Shown: positions 41,306 through 50,403 of the stretch, piece by piece
Layout of the letters: the number at the start of each line of letters is the position of its first letter
Numbering within the stretch: position 1 is the stretch's first letter
Assembly: GCF_000020365.1 (NCBI RefSeq)
Contig: NC_012108.1
Coordinates: 3,348,001 to 3,412,000 of the forward strand
Length of the DNA stretch: 64,000 nucleotides
DNA from: Desulforapulum autotrophicum HRM2
Lineage (GTDB): Bacteria > Desulfobacterota > Desulfobacteria > Desulfobacterales > Desulfobacteraceae
Direction: 5' to 3'
Translations under genes and position numbers: made by a program
The notes under the pieces: generated by a model
The model's database searches: none
Told to the model about the DNA's origin: nothing
The model's input: the letters and a program-made list of their open reading frames with translations, nothing else

Positions 41306-43060
41306 GTGAGAGTTAAATTAGCAGCTGAAAACAATATAAAAGGTGCCGCCCCCAAGATATGGATGGGACAACCAAGAGGAAGCCGGAAGATTTATCATCA
41401 CCTTGTTTGCCTTCTTCATACACTGGTCCAAAGAGTCCCCAAAGTCCGTCGTGTTGCAGCGCTGTTCAAACCACGAATGGCGCGCCTCTGGAATCTAATT
41501 TTCTATCCATTGGTCTCTGTCCCTGGAAGTGCCTATTTCGAACGATTTCATCTAACGCAACACCCTGACTACGGTCACTGGCTTGAACATTTTGAGAAGA
41601 ACTCCAGCATTACTTGGAAAGAACAGTATAGATTGTCGAAAAAATGGCCAGATCAACCGCTCATATCCATCGTAACCCCCCTTTACAACACCCCCAGCAA
41701 TCTTTTAATTGAATGTGTGGAATCCGCCCTGTTCCAGTCCTATCAACAGTGGGAATTGATACTCGTCGACGATGCAAGCAATGACCGGAGCACCCTTAAC
41801 TGTCTATCCCGAATCGCTCGAATAAAAGACCCCCGGATCAAAGTATTAACAAATAGAAAGAACAGGGGGACCTGTCAATCCACCAACAGGGGTGTCCGCC
41901 GGGCATCGGGAGAGTATATCGCCTTCCTTGACCACGATGACCGTATCACTCCGAATGCCCTTTTTGAAACGGCCCGGACAATTTCAGGTCATGACCGACC
42001 GGATCTGATCTATTCCGACAGGGATTTGATCTCACCGTCTGGCAAAAGGCACGACCGAATCAGCAAACCTGCATGGTCACCCGAAACCCTGCTTTCCGGA
42101 AATTACCTGTTTCACCTGATGGTGGCAAAAAGAAGCCTGTTCCTGGAACTTGGCGGTTACCGCAAAGATTTTGAAGGCTCCCAGGACCTTGATTTTGTGC
42201 TTCGCCTGGCCGAGGTCACCCATCGTGTGGTTCATATCCCCAAGGTGCTCTATAATTTCAGGCAGGCTGAAACCTCATGCGCCTATGACATGGAGGCAAA
42301 ATCATTTATTTTTGAAAAAGGGGTAAAGGCTGTCCAGGATGCATTGGATCGCAGGGGTATAAATGGGAAAGCCTACGAACTTGAACATGCATGGCGGGGC
42401 AATTATGGGATAAGATTAAAAAACAGATTAGCCCATGACACCATCATTTATAACCGCCATCCAAACCTTGCAGAATTTTTAAACCACCGGATCAAATCTT
42501 CAGGAAAAGCCTATTTTCTTATTAAAAGAGAGGGGATACAAGGGGAGGAAGAAGAGACGGACAGCACCCTGGTCTCTTTCTTTCAAATTCCCGGTATTGG
42601 CTGCATCACCGGCAAAATTGTATCGAATAACAAAATTGTCCATGCCGGCCTCATCAACCGGCCGGAAGGCATTCCTCTGGGTCTTTATATGGACTTCCCG
42701 TCTGAGACGCCCGGCCTGTTGGCCTCGGCTTCAATCATGCGGAACACATCCCTTACCCACCCCTGGTGCTGTGCCATTTCTAAAGAAATCTGGGAGGCGC
42801 TTGGGGGGTTTGACAACGCCTACGGGGGGATATATACCCTCTTTGATTTTGCCATGGGATGCCTTGAAAAGGGGTATAGAAATCTATTTGTGCCCCAAAC
42901 CCAATACCGGACAGAAAAAAGAAAACAAACTGATATTTATCCGGAAGATGTGCGTCTTTACAAAAAAAAATGGCAGAAACGATTGAATACAAACGACCCG
43001 CATTATAATCAGAATCTTTCTTTAAACCATTGTGACATGCGCCTCAGGACGCCCCATTGA
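41306..43060 (+). CDS. Glycosyltransferase family 2, 584 residues
   Basis: An N-terminal stretch of about 110 residues, then the GT-A domain: PLISIVTPLYNTPSNLL, LILVDDASNDRSTL, NRGTCQSTNRGVRRASGEYIA in pieces, and the metal-binding FLDHDDRITPNAL. Acceptor region SGNYLFHLMVAKR and SQDLDFVLRLAE follow. The C-terminal 200 residues resemble a second, incomplete GT2-like domain (ISKEIWEALGGFDNAYGG). Start is GTG at 41306; MGQPRGSRK at 41363 is possible. First of a plus-strand group of four. Confidence 0.85.
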   Translation: MRVKLAAENNIKGAAPKIWMGQPRGSRKIYHHLVCLLHTLVQRVPKVRRVAALFKPRMARLWNLIFYPLVSVPGSAYFERFHLTQHPDYGHWLEHFEKNSSITWKEQYRLSKKWPDQPLISIVTPLYNTPSNLLIECVESALFQSYQQWELILVDDASNDRSTLNCLSRIARIKDPRIKVLTNRKNRGTCQSTNRGVRRASGEYIAFLDHDDRITPNALFETARTISGHDRPDLIYSDRDLISPSGKRHDRISKPAWSPETLLSGNYLFHLMVAKRSLFLELGGYRKDFEGSQDLDFVLRLAEVTHRVVHIPKVLYNFRQAETSCAYDMEAKSFIFEKGVKAVQDALDRRGINGKAYELEHAWRGNYGIRLKNRLAHDTIIYNRHPNLAEFLNHRIKSSGKAYFLIKREGIQGEEEETDSTLVSFFQIPGIGCITGKIVSNNKIVHAGLINRPEGIPLGLYMDFPSETPGLLASASIMRNTSLTHPWCCAISKEIWEALGGFDNAYGGIYTLFDFAMGCLEKGYRNLFVPQTQYRTEKRKQTDIYPEDVRLYKKKWQKRLNTNDPHYNQNLSLNHCDMRLRTPH

Positions 43061-43189
43061 TTCCCATTATGACACAGGGCGACTTTTTCGGCTTTTATAA
43101 CCGTTTCGGCCACTTCAAAGATAATCAAACCCATTTTTGACAATACCCCAGGCAGGGTATTGAAACTGAAAAGGATTTTTTTAAATATC

Positions 43190-44095
43190 ATGAAAATCAT
43201 TTGTGTCATTGTTACCTACAATCGACTTTTATTATTAAAAACGGCCATCCAGGCAGTATTGAATCAGACCCGGCCCGTTGATGAAATCATCGTGGTGGAC
43301 AATCTGAGCAAGGACGGAACCCGGGCCTACCTCAAAAACCTGGAAAACGACCGCATCCGACCCAGACTTCTGGATGAAAATTCAGGTGGTGCAGGCGGAT
43401 TCTACCATGGCATCAAACAGGCATTTGAAGAAGGTGCCGATTGGATATGGATCATGGACGATGACAGCCTGCCAAAGGATGATGCCCTGGAACGGCTCAT
43501 CACCTGTCCGGTATTCAAAGCAAAAGAACAGGAGATCGGTTTTCTGGCCAGCCGAGTAAACTGGACAGACGGCAACAAATGCATCATGAACAGCCCCCTG
43601 CCCAACCAGGTCTATTGGGACTGGTATCTGACCGATCACAATGGGTGCTTTCAAATAGACCGCTGTTCTTTTGTCTCCATGCTCATCAACCGGAAAGCAA
43701 TCCAGAGACTGGGATACCCGGTCAAGGAATTTTTCATCTGGCTGGATGACTGGGAATACAGCGGCAGGATCACGGCCCATTTTCCAGGCTTTTACATACC
43801 TGACAGCCAGGTCATTCACCAACTTCCTGAGAACAAGGGGGTTGATTATGCCGATATCACCGACCAGAACCTCTGGAAATTTCTGTATGAAGCCAGAAAC
43901 CAGGTGGCCTACTTAACCTACCAGAGTGGCCTGGGCATTTTTGATGCCCTCCTGTTTTTGGTCCGGCGGATCATCCTCATGAACCGGCTAAAAAAATCCT
44001 TTGCCCAGCAGTTCAAAATTCTTTATTCCGGGCTTCAAGGGTTCTTTTTTAACTATAAAAAACGCATTGAGATTCCCGAAAGTAGAGACCATTGA
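43190..44095 (+). CDS. Glycosyltransferase family 2, rhamnosyl/galactofuranosyl-type
   Basis: 301 residues from the ATG at 43190 (MKIICVIVTYNRLLLLKTA). Motifs VLNQTRPVDEIIVVDNLSKDGT, NSGGAGGFYHGIKQAFEEGADWIW in pieces, and MDDDSLPK. The FIWLDDWEYSGRI segment and the GAGGFYHG block are typical of GlfT1-type and rhamnosyl transferases. Stop overlaps the next gene's TTG start. Donor not determinable by eye. Confidence 0.88.
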   Translation: MKIICVIVTYNRLLLLKTAIQAVLNQTRPVDEIIVVDNLSKDGTRAYLKNLENDRIRPRLLDENSGGAGGFYHGIKQAFEEGADWIWIMDDDSLPKDDALERLITCPVFKAKEQEIGFLASRVNWTDGNKCIMNSPLPNQVYWDWYLTDHNGCFQIDRCSFVSMLINRKAIQRLGYPVKEFFIWLDDWEYSGRITAHFPGFYIPDSQVIHQLPENKGVDYADITDQNLWKFLYEARNQVAYLTYQSGLGIFDALLFLVRRIILMNRLKKSFAQQFKILYSGLQGFFFNYKKRIEIPESRDH

Positions 44096-45348
44096 AAATA
44101 GCATACATCAGCAAAGCAGATCGAGCCGGTGGAGGAGCAAGCCTGGTTGCAGAAGAATTAACAACTCTTTTTAATGAAAAAGGCCACCAGGCCCACCATT
44201 ATTTTGCCATTGGCGCCCATGATGGCAGGAATAAACTTCCGCTATACGGGGCTCGGGCCCTTCCGGCCCTCCTCCTTAGAAGAATACACACCCTGTCCAG
44301 ATACATGGGCCTACCGGAAATTGTTCCGGTGGAGTTGACATTCCTCTTGTTCAAAAAACGGATACTTGAATACGACCTGGTCCATTTTCATGATTTGTGC
44401 GGTGCCATCTCCCCCTTGACCGTGGCCATCATATCCAAGCTCAGGCCAACCGTCTGGACTTTCCATGATTGCTCCCCCTTTACCGGGGGATGCCTCTATC
44501 CCATGGGATGCGAGCGATTCAAATCCAGGTGTACCCATTGTCCCCAACTTGGGAACTGGCCCATCAATACCCCCATCGACCTGACCGGCACAATGCAGGC
44601 CATCAAACAAAAGGTGGTCCGGAATTCCAACCTTTCCATTGTGACCCCTTCCAGGTGGATGGCCGGAATGGTTGACAAATCCTCCTTGAATGGCCAATAC
44701 CCCGTTGTCATACCCAACGGCATTAACACCAATGCCTATAAACCGTTTAATAAGATAGCTGCCAGGACCAAACTGAATATTCCAACGGACCGGTTTGTGG
44801 TGATTATTATCGCCACCTTTCTCGAGGATGCACGCAAGGGAATCAAGTACGCCCTTGCGGCTCTGTTAAAAATCAAAGAGTCAAACCCCTTTCTCATTTT
44901 GATGGGAAACGTCAACGATGAAGTAAAGGCATTATTTAAGGATTTTAGTTGCATGGTGACTGGATACGTCAGGGGCGACACAGAGAAATCAATTCTTTTT
45001 TCCGCTGCTGATGTTTTTTTATTCAGCTCTTTGGCAGACAACATGCCCCTTGTGATCCTTGAAACCATGGCCACGGCCACACCCACCGTAGGGTTTAGAA
45101 CCGGCGGGGTTCCAGAGATGATTCAGCATGAAAAAAGCGGTTTCATGGTAGAACAAAGGGATGTGGACGGTCTGGCTTCCGGGCTGAAGCGTGCAATGGA
45201 GAAACAGGTTTCCCAGACATGGGGTGCCAATGCCAGAAAAGAGGTGGAAAAAAAATTCAGCTATGACCGTTTTTTTAACAACCACCTTGATCTTTATAAA
45301 AGAGGAATAGACAGACACCCCAAAAAGAAAGCGCTGGATATCACATGA
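44092..45348 (+). CDS. Glycosyltransferase family 4
   Basis: 418 residues, GT-B fold: KIAYISKADRAGGGASLVAEEL at the N-terminus (in two parts), HFHDLCGAISPLTVAI, TFHDCSPFTGGCLYPMGCERF with several cysteines, then the donor domain PNGINTNAYKP, FVVIIIATFLEDARKG, LFSSLADNMPLVILETMA. This Cys-rich acceptor-side insert (CLYPMGC...CTHCPQLG) is known in one GT4 subgroup. Start is a TTG overlapping the previous stop by 4 bp (TTGA). The stop overlaps the next start (ATGA). Confidence 0.9.
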   Translation: MKIAYISKADRAGGGASLVAEELTTLFNEKGHQAHHYFAIGAHDGRNKLPLYGARALPALLLRRIHTLSRYMGLPEIVPVELTFLLFKKRILEYDLVHFHDLCGAISPLTVAIISKLRPTVWTFHDCSPFTGGCLYPMGCERFKSRCTHCPQLGNWPINTPIDLTGTMQAIKQKVVRNSNLSIVTPSRWMAGMVDKSSLNGQYPVVIPNGINTNAYKPFNKIAARTKLNIPTDRFVVIIIATFLEDARKGIKYALAALLKIKESNPFLILMGNVNDEVKALFKDFSCMVTGYVRGDTEKSILFSAADVFLFSSLADNMPLVILETMATATPTVGFRTGGVPEMIQHEKSGFMVEQRDVDGLASGLKRAMEKQVSQTWGANARKEVEKKFSYDRFFNNHLDLYKRGIDRHPKKKALDIT

Positions 45349-47396
45349 ATATACCGGATACCCGTTTGAACGGATTCAAAATCATCAGTTTTGACATTTT
45401 TGACACACTTTTAACACGACGGGTGGTCCATCCCCTTGGCATTTTTTATGGGGTACAGAAAAACCTGTTGAAAACGTCACCCTTTAGGCCGGAATTCATC
45501 AACCGTTTTGTTCAAATTCGGATGAATGCAGAAGCAACGGCCAAAAAACGATTTCAAAAAAACCAGGCAAATTTTAAGGAAATTTACCAGGTGATATGCG
45601 ACGACAACGCCCTGACAGACGCAGACCAGGACACCTTGATGGCCATGGAGTTTACCCTGGAACTGGATGCCATTCGGCCCATTGCCCCCATGGTCGAGCT
45701 TCTTAAAAAAGCCAGAACCAGGACCAAAAAAATAATTTTTACCACGGATATGTACCTGAATTCCGAATATATCCAAAAGCTGCTAGGCCATATCAATGTC
45801 TACCAAGACCAAGACACCATCTATGCCTCGAGCGATCTGAACAGAACTAAAGCCAGCGGCCAGTTATTCAAATACATCCTTGAAAGGGAAAATTGCAAAC
45901 CAGGGGAAATCCTCCACATCGGCAACAACTACGCCATTGATATTATTCCTGCCGAACAATGCGGCCTGGCCACCCTTTATTATAATCAGACAGACAACAC
46001 CCGGTATGAAGAGACCCTGGGTGGTGGTGGCTTTCATCCCGGAATCACCTCGTATTTCTTTCAACAATTTGCCGGTGCCACCCGGCTGGCACGCCTACAA
46101 ACCCCAGGGCTTACCCCGGGTGAAAAGGTGTATGCCGATATCGGATCAAATGTGGCAGGCCCCTTGCTCTACGCCTTTGTCAGCCAGATACTGGTCAAGG
46201 CAAAGCAAAACAAGCTCAAACGGTTATACTTTATCGCCCGGGACGGCCAGGTCCTGTTTAAAATAGCCACCCGGATAAAACCATTTTTTTTTCCAGACCT
46301 GGAACTGAAATACATCTACGGTTCCAGGCAATCCTGGCATCTTCCCTCCATAACAGCCTTGGGCAAGCGTGAGCTTGGGTGGCTGCTCGATCAACAGCCG
46401 TTCCTAACCTTAAAAGCCTTTTCAAAACGCATACGTCTGGATGGCAAGATCCTTCAATTGATTTATCAGGGCTATACCGGCAAGACCGTCCCCCTGGAAA
46501 GACCGCTTAAGCCAAGGGAAATTCGTTTGCTCAAAGAGTTGATCCTCTCGTCAGAGCTTTCAGATATCATACGCCATCAGGCCGAATCCGCACGTAAAAA
46601 AACCCTTGCATACTTCAGGCAGGAAGGGCTTTTAGAAGTAGACACCCCCTACGGGATTGTGGATATGGGGTGGGCAGGACGGCTCCAGGAGTCATTGGTA
46701 AAAATAATTTCCAGCACCGGTTACCGGCCTGATCCCACGGGTTTTTACTTTGGATTAACCCGCAAACTCAAACCCAGGTACGGCAAAACCGATTGCTATT
46801 TCTTTGATCACAAGGGGGAAACACCCTTTACCAAAATCGGGCTGAATCTGCTTTGCATACTCGAGGTTCTCACGGCTGCCGACCATGCATCAACGGTATC
46901 CTTTTCAGAGTCAAAAGACGTGTATAAACCCGTCTTTAACACTCTCAATTACAGCCAAGAGACGTTGACCTGGATAAATGCGTTACGCCAGGGGATTTTC
47001 AGATTCCTTTCAAACCTGGACCCGGAATTGCACAGGGCCACTATTGAAAACAGGTACGCACTCAAACACAGGCTCGCCCTGGTGATGGACACCCTTTATA
47101 CCGATCCAACCGCTGGAGAAGCCGAATACCTGGGACGATTTCCCTATTGCACGGATCAGGTGGAATCCTTCCGTAAGGACCTGGCGCCGAAGTTCAATAA
47201 AGTGCAGGCGATTAAGCTCTTGTTTATAAGGGGAAATAAATCCAAGAATCTGACAGGCCACTGGCTGGCAGGCTCACGCATCAGAAGCGGCGGGGTTGAA
47301 AAGAAAATACTATCCCCGCGCTTTTTCAAGGTGCGGTACATGACCTTTTATTTTTTAAGAAATGTTTTAAATAAAATTCGGACTTATTTTATATAG
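45345..47396 (+). CDS. HAD-superfamily protein of polysaccharide loci (COG5610-like)
   Basis: 683 residues. N-terminal HAD phosphatase-like domain with ISFDIFDTLLTRRVVHP (the DxD nucleophile motif DIFDT), KKIIFTTDMYL and HIGNNYAIDIIPAEQ for the later motifs. The second half has LYFIARDGQVLFKIA and IVDMGWAGRLQESLV, blocks characteristic of this large HAD-containing family found beside glycosyltransferases. Its reaction is not known; phosphatase or glycosyl-phosphate roles have been suggested by context only. Last gene of the plus-strand group. Confidence 0.75.
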   Translation: MNIPDTRLNGFKIISFDIFDTLLTRRVVHPLGIFYGVQKNLLKTSPFRPEFINRFVQIRMNAEATAKKRFQKNQANFKEIYQVICDDNALTDADQDTLMAMEFTLELDAIRPIAPMVELLKKARTRTKKIIFTTDMYLNSEYIQKLLGHINVYQDQDTIYASSDLNRTKASGQLFKYILERENCKPGEILHIGNNYAIDIIPAEQCGLATLYYNQTDNTRYEETLGGGGFHPGITSYFFQQFAGATRLARLQTPGLTPGEKVYADIGSNVAGPLLYAFVSQILVKAKQNKLKRLYFIARDGQVLFKIATRIKPFFFPDLELKYIYGSRQSWHLPSITALGKRELGWLLDQQPFLTLKAFSKRIRLDGKILQLIYQGYTGKTVPLERPLKPREIRLLKELILSSELSDIIRHQAESARKKTLAYFRQEGLLEVDTPYGIVDMGWAGRLQESLVKIISSTGYRPDPTGFYFGLTRKLKPRYGKTDCYFFDHKGETPFTKIGLNLLCILEVLTAADHASTVSFSESKDVYKPVFNTLNYSQETLTWINALRQGIFRFLSNLDPELHRATIENRYALKHRLALVMDTLYTDPTAGEAEYLGRFPYCTDQVESFRKDLAPKFNKVQAIKLLFIRGNKSKNLTGHWLAGSRIRSGGVEKKILSPRFFKVRYMTFYFLRNVLNKIRTYFI

Positions 47397-47449
47397 AAAT
47401 CGGGCCGAATCGCCACATTCCGCAGAACTTTTTTCCTGGTGTGACAAGT

Positions 47450-48883
47450 TTATTGCGTCACATAAAAATAAACCGGTTCTGTCACCTCTCCGGTTTGCGT
47501 ATTCTTCAGATAAACCGGATATTTTCCGGGCGCTGCATAATACTGATCCGGCACAACAGCAGCAAGGGAAAAGGCAGTTAAATCGATATCGGTCTTTAAA
47601 GGCGTATTATTCCAAACAATAACCGTGTCTTCTGATAGCTCATCACAGATCATCCAGAGGGCGGAAAGACCGTTTGACTGTACGTTGAATCGCTCACCCT
47701 GCTTGACCTGATGGGGCCCCCATTTTTTAATGGAAAAACCTGTTTCAGTTGACTCCAGGGAGGCATTGTCAGGTTTGTATCGAAGCATACGTTCCACCAT
47801 GATGTGAATCACAACATCCGGCTTATAAGCCTCAATAAGTCGTTTATCAAAAACCATCCACTGGTATTCCGCATAGATCACCGTTCCAAAGGTTTCGTTC
47901 AAAAAAGGTTCCATGGCATCGGTGTATGAATCCCTGAAAACCAGGGCCACTGGTTTTCCCGTTTGCCCGGTTTGGACAATTTTGGGAAAGGATTTTTCCT
48001 TGTCCAGAACGGTTTGATTCTTTACCCGGGTCGGCTGCTTCAAAATAAAACCATCTGCATTGGTATCGGGAAACGCTCCGGGCAGATGAAGAATTCTGGA
48101 AAGGTCCTGCTCAAAGCTTTTCTCAGGCGTCAATACGACATCCGTCTCTCCCAGGGGATGTAAATCGGGAAAATCCTTTTTTAAAAGAGCCATGATCTGC
48201 TGATAAGCAAAAAAAGCCCCGTGAAAGTTCCAGTGGGAATCGGTTTTATAATAAACAGACATATTTTTCCTGGCATGGATCATCCCGGTCCGCAGGCTGC
48301 AAAAGACAAAATTCTTAAATCCCGGGGCTTGGGTTTCAAGCTGTTCCAGGCGGGTCAATACCGGCAGTTTATTGATATAATCCGGTAGAAATTCCGGGTA
48401 AACCGTCATCTTGTTTGGAGGGATAACCACGTAAAAGGGGATTCCCTTGAATTTGAGCCAGGCCCCCCTCTCTTCCATTTTTGTGATCCAGTTATCCAAA
48501 TCCTCCCTGGAAAAATTCATGGCACCGGTATACTGGGGAACCATGTCTTCATCCGTTAAAAAAAGCCAGCCGTCTTTGCCTATCATCACCCGGTCAGACG
48601 AAGTGATTCCCAAAAAATGGTTAAAAAGTCCCTGGCAGCGAATAAACATCTCCCTGAACCCGAAATGATCATTAATGTAGTCGGTCATCTTCCGGGGATA
48701 GGTGTGAAGGGCCTCAAGACTCCTGGGCAGGGACGGCTTGACCTGGGGGTACCTGTTCTCAACGGTTTCAATATAACCCGTATCAAACAGGCCATAAAGA
48801 TGGGTGAAAAGAGGCAGGCAAATTCCAGCCATGAACAAAAGGACAACGGTTATATTAAGATATCTGTGGAGAATTTTTTCCAT
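47450..48883 (-). CDS. AlgX/AlgJ-like periplasmic O-acetyltransferase (SGNH-like)
   Basis: 477 residues. One N-terminal membrane anchor (LNITVVLLFMAGICLPLF), then a catalytic domain with YKTDSHWNFHGAF (the Asp-His pair of AlgX/AlgJ), VIGKDGWLFL-type opening (VMIGKDGWLFLTDED) and the Ser nucleophile region VFRDSYTDAMEPF. A C-terminal beta-rich part follows (VIVWNNTPLKTDI). It begins 8 bp after the MBOAT gene. The pair would carry acetyl groups across the membrane and place them on a polysaccharide, as in alginate modification. Confidence 0.85.
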   Translation of the reverse strand: MEKILHRYLNITVVLLFMAGICLPLFTHLYGLFDTGYIETVENRYPQVKPSLPRSLEALHTYPRKMTDYINDHFGFREMFIRCQGLFNHFLGITSSDRVMIGKDGWLFLTDEDMVPQYTGAMNFSREDLDNWITKMEERGAWLKFKGIPFYVVIPPNKMTVYPEFLPDYINKLPVLTRLEQLETQAPGFKNFVFCSLRTGMIHARKNMSVYYKTDSHWNFHGAFFAYQQIMALLKKDFPDLHPLGETDVVLTPEKSFEQDLSRILHLPGAFPDTNADGFILKQPTRVKNQTVLDKEKSFPKIVQTGQTGKPVALVFRDSYTDAMEPFLNETFGTVIYAEYQWMVFDKRLIEAYKPDVVIHIMVERMLRYKPDNASLESTETGFSIKKWGPHQVKQGERFNVQSNGLSALWMICDELSEDTVIVWNNTPLKTDIDLTAFSLAAVVPDQYYAAPGKYPVYLKNTQTGEVTEPVYFYVTQ

Positions 48884-48891
48884 GCCTTGAA

Positions 48892-50322
48892 TTAAAACCT
48901 GAAATAAATAAACGGGTTATACGAACCGGAGGAAAGACTCATAATGGAAAAAAAGAGCAGAAACGCCTGAAAGGTTACCATACAAAGGGAACGCAAAAGG
49001 AAAAAAGCACGATGGCACTCCCCGGCTGTACCGAATCTGAAAAAAGGAATCAGCTCCTTGATGGGCAGGGAAAAGACCACCCCCATAAAAAGGGCCAGAA
49101 GAACGTCGGTCTGCAAATAATATTCAAGGGTGAACTGATGCTGGGAAGGCGCTCCCATTCCCACCATACGCTGCATGAATATCCCTGCCTGGGAAAAACT
49201 CTCCGCCCGGAAAAGGACCCAACCAAACACCACCACAAGCATGGCATAGAGGTGGGTCAGGCCCCTTGGCATTCGCCCCAGGATTCGGGACAGCCCCATA
49301 CGTTCAACAATCAGAAAACAACCATGGTAAACACCCCAGGCAACAAATGTCCAGCTGGCCCCATGCCACAGGCCGCAGAGGAAAAAAACAACAAAAAGGT
49401 TAAAATAGGTTCTTGCTGCGCCCCTCTGGTTGCCGCCAAGAGGGATATAAAGATAATCACGGAACCAGCGGGAAAGGGTCATGTGCCAACGCCGCCAGAA
49501 TTCGGTGATGGAACGTGAAACGTAGGGAAAGTTGAAATTCTCTGGAAAACGGAAACCAACCATGAGTCCCAGCCCGATGGCCATATTGGAGTATCCCGCA
49601 AAATCATAGTAAATTTGAAGGGTATAGGTGACAGCCCCCAACCAGGCAAGGGGTTGATCAAGCTGGATCATGGGAAGAGCAAAAATTTTGTCGGCTGTGG
49701 AGGCAACCGTATTGGCAATCAAAACCTTCTGCCCCAGGCCGATGATGAAATAACCAATCCCCTCCACAAAGGCGTCAAGGGTCACAACCCGTTTATGAAT
49801 CTTGGCATAAATACTCTGGAAGCGTACGATGGGACCTGCAACCAGTTGGGGGAACATGGCAATATAGAGCATAAGGTTAAAGGGATTTTTTTCCACAGGT
49901 GCATCCCCCCTGTAGACATCCACCAGATAGGACATGGCCTGGAAGGTGAAAAACGAAATACCCAGGGGCAGATGAATTGAATAGACGGGCATACCGGTAA
50001 ATCCAATCATTCCGGTCAGGGCATTGAGGGTCGTTGTAAGAAAGGTGAGGTATTTAAATCCGCAAATCACCAGCAGGTTTAAAAAAATGCCCGCAAAGAG
50101 AAATCGCTTCTTCTGCCCGTCCCGGGATGCTGCGATCCATCTGCCAAATCCGTAGTTGACAATGCTTGAACCCAGGATGAGAAAAACATACCCCACTTCA
50201 CCCCAGGCGTAAAAAAAAAGACTGATCAGAAGCAGAAAAGCATTCCGGTACCGGGTAAAAAAATAGCCCAGCAGAAAAACCGGTAAAAAATAAAAAATAA
50301 ATGTGATTGAACTGAAAACCAT
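48892..50322 (-). CDS. MBOAT family membrane O-acyltransferase (AlgI-like)
   Basis: 476 residues, about ten membrane helices. Family blocks: FFTFQAMSYLVDVYRGD, FPQLVAGPIVRF, GYSNMAIGLGLMVGFRFPENFNFPY in pieces, FWRRWHMTLSRWFRDYLYIPLGGN in pieces, and the catalytic His in LWHGASWTFVAWG. Normal length for AlgI/DltB/PatA. Partner of the downstream AlgX/AlgJ-like gene. It passes acyl groups through the membrane. Confidence 0.93.
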   Translation of the reverse strand: MVFSSITFIFYFLPVFLLGYFFTRYRNAFLLLISLFFYAWGEVGYVFLILGSSIVNYGFGRWIAASRDGQKKRFLFAGIFLNLLVICGFKYLTFLTTTLNALTGMIGFTGMPVYSIHLPLGISFFTFQAMSYLVDVYRGDAPVEKNPFNLMLYIAMFPQLVAGPIVRFQSIYAKIHKRVVTLDAFVEGIGYFIIGLGQKVLIANTVASTADKIFALPMIQLDQPLAWLGAVTYTLQIYYDFAGYSNMAIGLGLMVGFRFPENFNFPYVSRSITEFWRRWHMTLSRWFRDYLYIPLGGNQRGAARTYFNLFVVFFLCGLWHGASWTFVAWGVYHGCFLIVERMGLSRILGRMPRGLTHLYAMLVVVFGWVLFRAESFSQAGIFMQRMVGMGAPSQHQFTLEYYLQTDVLLALFMGVVFSLPIKELIPFFRFGTAGECHRAFFLLRSLCMVTFQAFLLFFSIMSLSSGSYNPFIYFRF

Positions 50323-50403
50323 AGCGGCCTCTATACGTTATCCCCCCTGCAATGTCAAGCAGGGCAATGTTCGCAGCATTTACCGCTACTATGGGATTGT
50401 CTA

